The notes under the pieces were generated by a model. That model saw only the letters and a program-made list of their open reading frames with translations, did no database searches and was not told the origin of the DNA. Positions 15,905 to 22,663 of a stretch of DNA of 23,926 bases are shown here, in pieces (the stretch's first letter is position 1; every line of letters begins with the position of its first letter). This DNA is from Akkermansiaceae bacterium UBA1518 (GTDB taxonomy: Bacteria > Verrucomicrobiota > Verrucomicrobiia > Verrucomicrobiales > Akkermansiaceae), in the NCBI GenBank assembly GCA_002323895.1, contig DCQM01000068.1:1-23926 (forward strand), written 5' to 3'. Both the position numbers and the translations under genes were made by a program.

Positions 15905-15987
15905 CGGTAAGGGATCGTATCGTCGGTCGGAACTTCGGGCTGTCAAGACTGCACCAAGAAAGGGAAAGACGTTTTTATGAAGAAAAG

Positions 15988-16761
15988 ATGAGCGTTTTTG
16001 GGAGATGGTGGTCTTTATTAGGGATGATCCCAGTAGTGAGACCTAAGAGTGGCCGAGGTGGCTGGGTGATGTTGCAGAAGCCCGGGGTGAACACGGCGAC
16101 CTTTGGTGTCTTAATTATGGTCTCGGTCCAGCTTGCGCTTGTACTTATTTTGAGATGGAAGGGGGTGGGTGCTCTTAATATTGCTTATCTCGAGGGAGGA
16201 CTATCGTGGCGGGGGATCGTTAGCGGCAGGGTGTGGCAGCTTTTTACTCACATTTGCCTTCACGGAAATTGGATCCACCTGGCTGTAAATGCCTTACTTT
16301 TTTATTATTCGGCAGCTCGTCTGAGTCATGTTTTTTCTAACCAACGGATCTGTTGCCTTTTTCTTGTTTGTGCTGTGGGTAGTGGTCTTTCCCACATTGT
16401 GGTTCAGGCCTTCTTTCCAAGTATTCCTCCTTTAGTTGGGGCATCAGGAGGTGTCACAGGTTTGTTGCTTGGGTTTTTCTCTATTTCGCCTGATTCAAAG
16501 ATGATCATTTTAAATATTTCGGCCCGTAATCTTTCAAAAGGTGTTCTCGCTTCAAGTGCACTCCTTTTCTTGATGACGCCGTGGCTTGGAATTCCGCTTT
16601 TTGCGGATCTGGGGCGCTGGCTAGAATCGGCGTTGGGGAATTTTATTTTTCAGACGGCCCACTTAGTTCATTTCGTAGGTGGAATCCTCGGCTGGGTGCT
16701 TATCGTGCGCTTTCTACCGAGGCTTTTAAGTTCAGATGATCTTGCTAGAATGCGAACTTAG
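15988..16761 (+). CDS. Rhomboid-family intramembrane serine protease
   Basis: Would cleave membrane-spanning substrates within the bilayer. The 257-residue protein has about six hydrophobic segments after a basic cytoplasmic N-terminus. Rhomboid signatures are clear: H97-x3-N101 in HGNWIHLAVN, the nucleophile motif GASG (151-154, catalytic S153) and the catalytic histidine H228 in AHLVHFVGGILGW. The WQLFTHICLH segment ahead of the HxxxN motif is also typical. All catalytic positions are intact, so it should be active. Substrates are unknown. It is divergent from lysA (83 bases apart) and followed by galE on the same strand. Confidence 0.93.
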   Translation: MSVFGRWWSLLGMIPVVRPKSGRGGWVMLQKPGVNTATFGVLIMVSVQLALVLILRWKGVGALNIAYLEGGLSWRGIVSGRVWQLFTHICLHGNWIHLAVNALLFYYSAARLSHVFSNQRICCLFLVCAVGSGLSHIVVQAFFPSIPPLVGASGGVTGLLLGFFSISPDSKMIILNISARNLSKGVLASSALLFLMTPWLGIPLFADLGRWLESALGNFIFQTAHLVHFVGGILGWVLIVRFLPRLLSSDDLARMRT

Positions 16762-16762
16762 G

Positions 16763-16791
16763 TTGACCTTCCCCAATCCACTCCGTAATAC
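16763..16791 (+). promoter_or_regulatory. Candidate promoter for galE
   Basis: TTGACC (16763-16768, five of six -35 consensus bases) is followed after exactly 17 bases by TAATAC (16786-16791, three of six -10 bases). The predicted start near 16798 would give a leader of about 45 bases before galE. It begins two bases after the rhomboid stop codon. Confidence 0.4.
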
Positions 16792-16842
16792 CTGATCGTC
16801 ACTAATCGGTGCACTCTTGGAGTGATCGAAATAAATGTCACT

Positions 16843-17847
16843 ATGAAGAAAGGATCGGTTTTAATTACTGGAGGAGCTGGTTACATTGGGTCTCACACCG
16901 TTAGGCTGCTCTGTTCAGAGGGCTACCAAGTTGTGGTTCTTGATAATCTTGTTTATGGGCATGAAGGTGCGATTCTTGATCAGTCGGCCGAGCTGGTGGT
17001 GGGGAACGTTGGTGATCGCGATCTTTTGACTCGCTTGTTTACCGCTCATGATTTTATCGGGGTGATTCATTTTGCGGCTTATGCTTACGTAGGGGAATCC
17101 GTAAACGATCCTCTGAAGTATTATCGTAATAATACTGCCGAACCTCTCACTTTGCTTGAGGTGATGTTTGAGTTTGACTGTAAATCATTCGTCTTCTCAT
17201 CAACCTGCGCAACTTATGGTGAGCCGGAAAAGCTTCCTCTCACCGAAGATCATCCGCAGAAGCCGGTGAGCCCCTACGGGAAAAGCAAGCTCATGGTAGA
17301 ATGGATTCTCGATGACTGTGATATCGCGTGGAACCTAAAAAGTGCGGCTCTCCGATACTTCAATGCAAGTGGATGCTCAACCGATGGCTTGATCGGTGAA
17401 GATCATAGCCCAGAGACGCACTTGATTCCTCTCGTCTTGCAAGCTGTTAAAGGCGAAATCTCAGAAATTACGGTGTTTGGGACAGATTACCCGACAGATG
17501 ATGGGACATGTATTCGCGATTATATTCATGTCGAAGATCTTGCCACAGCCCACCTGGCTGCTCTCAGGCATATGATCGGCGGCGGAGATTCCCTCCGTTG
17601 TAACCTCGGGACTGGCGTCGGGATTTCGGTGAAGCAGATTATCAATATCGCAGAACAAGTAACGGGTCAGAAGGTGCCCGTGAAATTCGGTGACCGCCGT
17701 CCGGGCGATCCTGCGCACTTGGTTGCTGATCCTGGACATGCCAAGAAGTTACTCGGTTGGGAAGCCTCTCGGAAAGATCCCCGCTCAATGATCGAAACCT
17801 CTTGGAAATGGATGTCTCAACCCCATAACGGACGGTTTACTAGTTAA
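16843..17847 (+). CDS. galE: UDP-glucose 4-epimerase
   Basis: Interconverts UDP-glucose and UDP-galactose for polysaccharide synthesis and galactose use. It is a short-chain dehydrogenase-fold enzyme with the NAD-binding loop GGAGYIG (residues 10-16), VVVLDNLVYGH, FSSTCATYG, the catalytic YxxxK (Y145, K149 in SPYGKSK), RYFNASGC and the GalE-specific TDDGTCIRDYIHVEDLA. From the ATG at 16843 the length is 334 residues, near the usual ~338. A GTG at 16822 would add seven residues. A probable promoter lies upstream, so it may be separate from the rhomboid gene. Confidence 0.95.
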   Translation: MKKGSVLITGGAGYIGSHTVRLLCSEGYQVVVLDNLVYGHEGAILDQSAELVVGNVGDRDLLTRLFTAHDFIGVIHFAAYAYVGESVNDPLKYYRNNTAEPLTLLEVMFEFDCKSFVFSSTCATYGEPEKLPLTEDHPQKPVSPYGKSKLMVEWILDDCDIAWNLKSAALRYFNASGCSTDGLIGEDHSPETHLIPLVLQAVKGEISEITVFGTDYPTDDGTCIRDYIHVEDLATAHLAALRHMIGGGDSLRCNLGTGVGISVKQIINIAEQVTGQKVPVKFGDRRPGDPAHLVADPGHAKKLLGWEASRKDPRSMIETSWKWMSQPHNGRFTS

Positions 17848-17923
17848 TTCACGGAGATATACAGTGTAACTACATTTTTTTTCTTGATCTCAATCTGAAA
17901 ACAAACGAACACTCTTCTAGAAA

Positions 17924-18622
17924 ATGTTAAATACTCCAACCTCTACAAAAAGTCGAGATCGGCTGCTGCGTAGCTTTCGAAAAGGCTTTACCTTGGTCGA
18001 ACTTTTGGCGGTCATGGCAATTATTGCGATTCTTCTCTCGCTCGCTTCGGTTGGCATCAGTCGGATTGGAAAAGGACAGGGTGTGACTGCTGGCTTAGCG
18101 ATCGGGGAAGGACTCCTTGCTCAAGCGCGGATTTTGGCGATGAATCAAAATGCTCCGGCACGGCTCATCATTCACGGTGATTTGAGGGATCAAATCCCTC
18201 GTGATCGTGAAAATTATCGACGGATGATGATGGTGGTCTACCAGACGACTGACGAAGAAGGACGAATCATTCCCGAGTGGAAAAGGGCTGGTTCCCCGAC
18301 GTCTTTGCCAAAAGGGGTCTATTATAGTCCTGAGCTAAGCAGGGCAGATATGAGGGCGGGGGGGGTTCTCCCAGAGGCGAGGCATCAATTGACCAGTGAC
18401 CAAAATGAGGTTCGGCAGTGCCATGTCTACGAATTCAATGGGCAGGGTATTTGCACCACCCCTGGAGCAGGTTTTGTCGTGGTTGAAGGGGCCCGCCCGA
18501 GCGGCGCGAGACAACCTTTGAGAGGCGTTAGCTTGGACCTCGGTGGCTTCGTCGTTCTTAAGAATGGTGGCACGACTATGATTAGGGATATAACGCAGCT
18601 AAGTACTGGAGCAACTAGATAA
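17924..18622 (+). CDS. Type IV pilin-like minor pseudopilin (GspH / Verru_Chthon cassette D-like)
   Basis: A prepilin-type protein with a basic leader (RLLRSFRKG), the prepilin peptidase site KG|FTLVE (cut after G21) and glutamate at mature position 5 (E26). A hydrophobic helix follows (LLAVMAIIAILLSLASVGI). The ~190-residue remainder would be the exported globular domain; it contains the GspH-like LLAQARILAMNQNAPARLII. The 232-residue size resembles the Verrucomicrobia-specific cassette protein D as I recall it, which a TIGRFAM search would test. It is the first of three adjacent pseudopilin genes, 21 bases before the next. An eight-G run lies at 18358-18365. Confidence 0.85.
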   Translation: MLNTPTSTKSRDRLLRSFRKGFTLVELLAVMAIIAILLSLASVGISRIGKGQGVTAGLAIGEGLLAQARILAMNQNAPARLIIHGDLRDQIPRDRENYRRMMMVVYQTTDEEGRIIPEWKRAGSPTSLPKGVYYSPELSRADMRAGGVLPEARHQLTSDQNEVRQCHVYEFNGQGICTTPGAGFVVVEGARPSGARQPLRGVSLDLGGFVVLKNGGTTMIRDITQLSTGATR

Positions 18623-18643
18623 CATAAATCTCACAGAATTAAG

Positions 18644-19372
18644 ATGACGACAAATACATCGACAAATTTTAATGCTGCTAAGCCAGGCTTCACGCTTGTG
18701 GAGGTTGTTATCGCACTAGGAATTTTAGTTGTGATGATTACTGGATTTATGGCGGTTTTTGGGCCTGCCGCCCGGACGATTAAGAAAACGCTTTCTACGG
18801 ACGAGGCAAGTCGGTTGCAGGCCACATTGGAGCTAGAGCTTAGGACGGTCCGGGAGGGGCGGGAGCGTCGTCGCTATCAAGGGGATCCTTTCCAAAAGGC
18901 AATCGATTGGATTGCTCAATCAGAGGAGCAGGGAGAAACAGTTATTATTTATAAATATCGTGGAATTCCAGGAAGATTTAGAAACGACGGAACTCTGGAG
19001 CCTGCTGATCGAACTCTGGCGATCGCCGGGCGTGATTTCTTAGTTCAACCAATGGTTCGTCGTATTAGTGATCCTCTTTTTGAGGAGGATCTTCAAGGTG
19101 TCGAAGGTAGGGTCTTTTTTGTGAAGCTCCGGCAGCTTGTTTATGAGGGGCAGGGTCTTCGCGTGAGCGAAGAGCCGGGCGCAATCGTTGATCCAAACGT
19201 GCCAGGACAGGATTTTGCGCAATCACCAGAATCGTATCCAGAGGCAGTTATCGCCTTCGAGGCCGAATATTACAGTCTGCCGACGACGACTTTCACTTAC
19301 CTTTCTGGTGCATTTGATCCCAATAATTTTACCCGGCCCATTTTTTCCCGTAATCTTGTCGTAAGGCGTTAG
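18644..19372 (+). CDS. Type IV pilin-like minor pseudopilin (GspI / Verru_Chthon cassette B-like)
   Basis: A 242-residue prepilin-type protein with cleavage site PG|FTLVE (after G15), E20 as mature residue 5, and the hydrophobic helix VVIALGILVVMITGFMAVFG. The C-terminal part has no catalytic motif I recognise and is expected to be exported and assembled with its neighbours. Its position between a GspH-like and a GspJ-like gene matches the order of type II secretion minor pseudopilins, hence the GspI-like label, which is inference. Its TAG stop directly abuts the ATG of the next gene. Confidence 0.82.
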   Translation: MTTNTSTNFNAAKPGFTLVEVVIALGILVVMITGFMAVFGPAARTIKKTLSTDEASRLQATLELELRTVREGRERRRYQGDPFQKAIDWIAQSEEQGETVIIYKYRGIPGRFRNDGTLEPADRTLAIAGRDFLVQPMVRRISDPLFEEDLQGVEGRVFFVKLRQLVYEGQGLRVSEEPGAIVDPNVPGQDFAQSPESYPEAVIAFEAEYYSLPTTTFTYLSGAFDPNNFTRPIFSRNLVVRR

Positions 19373-20356
19373 ATGAATTGTTCACAACCTATGAAATACT
19401 CTCGCATTCGCAAAAGCTGCGCTAAGGGATTTACTCTTGCCGAACTCATGGTGGCGATGTCCATCACACTTGTCCTCACCCTTCTTACGCTTCTCATTAC
19501 AGGCACCGCTATCGACACTTGGAAGGCCGCCCGTTCTGAAATTCGCGCAGCAGGTCAGGCTAAAGTCATGCTCAATGCTCTAGGGCGGGATTTAGAGTCA
19601 ATGGTGAGCCGCTTGGGGAATAATGATAGTCAGTGGCTTCTGGCGACGACTCCGCCCGAGGGGGTTGGACCGGAAGGTCAAAAAAGCCCGAATGCAGCGC
19701 GATTGGTCTTTTTTACGTCTGCATCTGATCGCTATAATGGAAATGCTGGGAGTCGCGAGCGGCTCAGCAACGCAAGCGGAGGAAATCGAAACGCCGACCT
19801 TGGTGGTGATATTTCTGCTGTTTCTTATGAGTTAGACTTCCTCGATCCTGTTTTTGGGAATCCGAATCCAAGATTTTCAACTTTCGTGCTCTATCGTAAC
19901 CTTCTCGATCCGAAAGAGACTTATGATCGTTCCATGCTAGGGAGTCAGAATCTTGAGACCGCTTTTGATGCCTCTGCTGGTAAGAATGAGTTAGAGGATT
20001 TGATGTGTGAAAACGTTTTTGAGTTCACGGTCACTTTCGTTATTGATTATCGAGATACCGCTGGCCTGGATCGCACCACTAAGATTACGGTTATGTCATC
20101 CAACAACGCGGGGGGGCCGCGGACTGTTAAGAATTTTGCTGTAAATGGGACTGGTTTAGCACCTAATTTGAATACGCGTTCTGAATTTGTTGGTGGACGG
20201 ATCACTTCTGTCGAACTCGCAATCACAGTTCTTTCCGATGAAGGTGTGGCAACTCTGAAAAAGAATCCATTTGGGGGAAATGTGAATGCTAACAATCGCT
20301 TTATTGAGCAAAACAGCTATCGTTACACTCGTTCGGTGACGATTCCGCAGGGTTGA
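19373..20356 (+). CDS. Type IV pilin-like minor pseudopilin (GspJ / Verru_Chthon cassette C-like)
   Basis: A 327-residue prepilin-type protein with cleavage site KG|FTLAE (after G19), E24 at mature position 5, and the helix LMVAMSITLVLTLLTLLITG. The long exported part resembles GspJ-like proteins in having AAGQAKVMLNALGRDLESMV after the helix. The start directly follows the upstream TAG, with AAGG about 10 bases before the ATG, one of the few Shine-Dalgarno-like motifs here. M7 is an alternative start. It is the last of the trio. The cassette A-type large protein is not found after it; tRNA genes follow instead. A seven-G run lies at 20110-20116. Confidence 0.82.
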   Translation: MNCSQPMKYSRIRKSCAKGFTLAELMVAMSITLVLTLLTLLITGTAIDTWKAARSEIRAAGQAKVMLNALGRDLESMVSRLGNNDSQWLLATTPPEGVGPEGQKSPNAARLVFFTSASDRYNGNAGSRERLSNASGGNRNADLGGDISAVSYELDFLDPVFGNPNPRFSTFVLYRNLLDPKETYDRSMLGSQNLETAFDASAGKNELEDLMCENVFEFTVTFVIDYRDTAGLDRTTKITVMSSNNAGGPRTVKNFAVNGTGLAPNLNTRSEFVGGRITSVELAITVLSDEGVATLKKNPFGGNVNANNRFIEQNSYRYTRSVTIPQG

Positions 20357-20429
20357 TTTTTTTTAAAGTAATTCTTGAATAAGGGCAGAGGGGAGACTAC
20401 TTCCTCCGCCGTCAGAGAGACAGTGCTTA

Positions 20430-20517
20430 GCGCGGGTGGCGGAATTGGTAGACGCGCCAGACTAAGGATCTGGTGTCCATTGCGGACGTGGGGGTTCGAC
20501 TCCCCCCTCGCGCACCA
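20430..20517 (+). tRNA. tRNA-Leu (anticodon AAG)
   Basis: The acceptor GCGCGGG pairs with CTCGCGC (one G-T wobble), and the CCA end is encoded. The anticodon arm CCAGA-CTAAGGA-TCTGG places AAG at positions 34-36. The long variable arm (GTGTCC...) and the GGCGGAATTGGTAGAC D region are those of bacterial leucine tRNA. The T arm is GGGGG-TTCGACT-CCCCC. A34 is unusual for a bacterial tRNA-Leu; it would normally be deaminated to inosine. Confidence 0.96.
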
Positions 20518-20580
20518 TCTCTTGGCTCAGGGCTAAGAGGGGCGGAAGCCCATGATGTGCTTTCTAGGTCCTCAAAATTA

Positions 20581-20655
20581 GGTCGATTAGCTCAGTGGTA
20601 GAGCGCTTGCTTCACACGCAAGATGTCACTGGTTCAAATCCAGTATCGACCACCA
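20581..20655 (+). tRNA. tRNA-Val (anticodon CAC)
   Basis: The acceptor GGTCGAT pairs perfectly with ATCGACC, the anticodon arm is CTTGC-TTCACAC-GCAAG (anticodon CAC), and the T arm is ACTGG-TTCAAAT-CCAGT with an encoded CCA. It would read GUG. It lies 63 bases after tRNA-Leu and may share its transcript. No strong terminator was seen after it. Confidence 0.97.
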
Positions 20656-20847
20656 TTTTAACGGTCTTAAAAATTCTCAAAAGGGGTCGCGCGACATCTA
20701 GATTGGAGAGATTGATCCAGCCTGCTATGGGCTAGATTCGGGTGTGGAGAATAGTTTTAATCACTTTGTCGATCTCCAGCTAAGAGAAGAACGTGTATTT
20801 TTTTTGAGACAAATTGGTTAAGATAGGGCATTCTCTCTCATACAGTT

Positions 20848-21381
20848 ATGTCGGTTAGCGGGATAGATCTTGGCGAAGCATGGCGGGAATGGCTCGGAGA
20901 GAGCGCCCCTCGCCTTCTTTCCTATGCGCGGGCGCGATGTAACGATGTCCATGAAGCCGAGGATTTGCTCCAAGATGCTTTGATCAAGCTCTGGGGTTAT
21001 CAGAAGGAAAGGGAATGCCGCCCGCCCGATTTGCCTCTCGCATTTTCGGTGATGCGGTATCTTGCTCTTGATCGCGGGCGCCGTAAGGGGCGTCGAGAGA
21101 AGCGTGACCGGAAGATCATTCAATTTCAAAGCGGCGAAGATCACTGGCTGGATCCAACTCTTGAAGATGCCGAGGAATCTAAACTTCTCCGGAAAGAGGT
21201 TGAAGAGTTACCTGACAAGCTCCGTGAGGCGCTAACTCTTAAAATATGGGGGGGGCTTACCTTTGCCGAAATTGGGAGTGTTCTTAAAATCTCCCACAAT
21301 ACAGCAGCTTCCCGTTACCGGTATGCTCTTGAGCAACTGCAGAAGAAATTAAACTATCTTCAAATTATTAAAAATGGATAA
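20848..21381 (+). CDS. RNA polymerase sigma factor, ECF family
   Basis: A second ECF-type sigma factor, 177 residues. Region 2 spans about residues 18-80 (DVHEAEDLLQDALIKLWGY and a YLALDRGRRKGRREKRDR basic end). Region 4 spans about 120-168, with LPDKLREALTLKIWGGLTFA followed by the helix-turn-helix EIGSVLKISHNTAASRYRYA. It overlaps the next gene by eight bases, implying coupled expression with the candidate anti-sigma. An eight-G run (21248-21255) falls in the region 4 coding part. It is only distantly like the sigma factor at 13988 and is not a copy of it. Confidence 0.9.
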   Translation: MSVSGIDLGEAWREWLGESAPRLLSYARARCNDVHEAEDLLQDALIKLWGYQKERECRPPDLPLAFSVMRYLALDRGRRKGRREKRDRKIIQFQSGEDHWLDPTLEDAEESKLLRKEVEELPDKLREALTLKIWGGLTFAEIGSVLKISHNTAASRYRYALEQLQKKLNYLQIIKNG

Positions 21382-21865
21382 CGCACTAAAGAATCTGGAA
21401 TCGAGCCTTGAAACACTGACGCCTCGTGGTCTCAGTGATGTGGGAAGAGAGAATTGTCACCAGCTGATCGATCAGTTAGTGAGTGCAAATGAATTTCCCT
21501 CGGATAGTTTGAAACAAGGGGCCGGGAGTTGGAAGGTAACTGCAGCAGCAGCAGCTGTCGCCCTTGGGGTCGGAGTGAGTGGTGGATGGTTTTTGGGGGT
21601 TGATCGAACCTCCTCTCTACCTCTCGAAGAGGAAGGATCAGCTGGTGCTGAAAATGTTGTAGCCTTCGAGCATCTTGATCATGAAACCTGGATTTTATCC
21701 ACAGAATCACCAAACGTTTACGTGACTAAATCAGGAGAAATTAGGGAGATTTCACGAGAGGTTGAGGTGACCGAAGAGGTTGTCCAGCACCGGGAAAGTG
21801 GTCTGGTTGTAACAATTGAGACAACCGATCATCATGTTGTTGATACTCCCAAGAGTGACTTTTAG
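21374..21865 (+). CDS. Single-pass membrane protein, candidate anti-sigma factor
   Basis: A 163-residue protein without a recognised domain. Residues 1-52 are soluble and probably cytoplasmic. One hydrophobic segment lies at about 53-75 (VTAAAAAVALGVGVSGGWFLGV), and the acidic C-terminal ~85 residues would be periplasmic. This topology and the eight-base overlap with the ECF sigma gene are what one expects of an anti-sigma factor. The zinc anti-sigma motif HxxxCxxC is absent (only one Cys, C28), so it would not be a classic ZAS protein. The role is inferred from context; a simple membrane accessory protein is possible. Confidence 0.72.
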   Translation: MDNALKNLESSLETLTPRGLSDVGRENCHQLIDQLVSANEFPSDSLKQGAGSWKVTAAAAAVALGVGVSGGWFLGVDRTSSLPLEEEGSAGAENVVAFEHLDHETWILSTESPNVYVTKSGEIREISREVEVTEEVVQHRESGLVVTIETTDHHVVDTPKSDF

Positions 21866-21877
21866 CTATTTTGAGAC

Positions 21878-22576
21878 GTGAAGCTGCTTTTGGTCTGTTT
21901 ATTAGCTCTTTTGCCAACCTTGGCGCAAGCGGAGCAGCTTCCGTGGATTGGAGTCTCGTTTGAACCCCTTACAACGGAGGATCGAAAAGGCTCACCACTT
22001 GAGTTGGGAGTTGGACTTAGGGTGTCTGGAGTGGTGCCGAAAGGACCGCTCGCAAAAGCTGGTGGGATAAATGGTGATCTTTGGTGGAAATTTGATGATA
22101 AAATTCTTCTAAATATGAGGCAAATGGTTGTCCTCCTTCGTGAAAAAGAGGTTGGAGAAACAGTGGAGGTTCAAATTTTCCGTGAGGGGCAGCTCAAGAA
22201 GTTCAATCTATTGCTGGGATCTCGTCAGCTCCCACAGGCAAGGCCAGTCAGCTCGCTGATAAAAAATCGAAACCTTGAGAGACCAAGGCAGTTAGCAAAG
22301 CGGGAACAAGTGGCTCGGCTTAATACGGAGGAGCAAGTTTTAAGTTTAGAGGCAGAGGGGAAAGGTTGGCGGTTCGAGATTAAGGAGGATGATGTTGTGA
22401 TTCTTTCAGCGCTCGTGAGCACTGATGATTTGAGCGAAAAGCTCCCAAGAAGGTGGATTGGCGCCTTTTTAATTTTGAGGCAGACTCTCCAACAACGTCA
22501 GGATGGGGGGGCTGAAAGCTCTAAAGAAAAGGTTCGCTTCGCTCCTAGGATAATAACGAAAAGTCCTAACGGCTAA
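21878..22576 (+). CDS. Secreted PDZ-domain protein
   Basis: A 232-residue protein starting with GTG and a clear signal peptide (MKLLLVCLLALLPTLAQA, probable cut before E19). Residues ~42-115 form a PDZ domain: GVGLRVSGVVPKGPLAKAG, then DLWWKFDDKILLNMRQMVVLL and the last strands GETVEVQIFREGQLKKFNLLLG. The ~115 C-terminal residues are charged and unrecognised, and no protease catalytic triad is seen. It follows the candidate anti-sigma gene by 12 bases. PDZ domains of DegS and RseP sense unfolded envelope proteins in the sigma-E pathway, so a sensing or adaptor role for this operon is a reasonable inference. A seven-G run lies at 22505-22511. Confidence 0.82.
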   Translation: MKLLLVCLLALLPTLAQAEQLPWIGVSFEPLTTEDRKGSPLELGVGLRVSGVVPKGPLAKAGGINGDLWWKFDDKILLNMRQMVVLLREKEVGETVEVQIFREGQLKKFNLLLGSRQLPQARPVSSLIKNRNLERPRQLAKREQVARLNTEEQVLSLEAEGKGWRFEIKEDDVVILSALVSTDDLSEKLPRRWIGAFLILRQTLQQRQDGGAESSKEKVRFAPRIITKSPNG

Positions 22577-22595
22577 AAATGGGGCACCCCGTTAG
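22566..22595 (+). terminator. Weak hairpin at the end of the PDZ gene
   Basis: CTAACGG and CCGTTAG form a perfect 7-bp stem around a 16-base loop that itself contains GGGGCACCCC. The stem overlaps the PDZ stop codon. The nearest T-rich tract (CTTTTTCTC) begins about 20 bases later, so it may not terminate efficiently. Confidence 0.3.
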
Positions 22596-22663
22596 AGAGT
22601 CAGACTTGAACCTTTTTCTCTTCGGTCCTTGCCATTCACGCTTGTCCCTTACAATCTCGCGAC

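Noticed and set aside
15902..15946. TTG start extending lysA by 14 residues
   Set aside because: The ATG at 15904 gives a normal-length LysA; the extension is rich in R, S and D with no family match.
20761..20847. Promoter for the second sigma gene from TTGAGA and TAAGAT
   Set aside because: The two hexamers are only nine bases apart, too close for a sigma-70 promoter, and no clear ECF-type AAC/CGTC pair is present.
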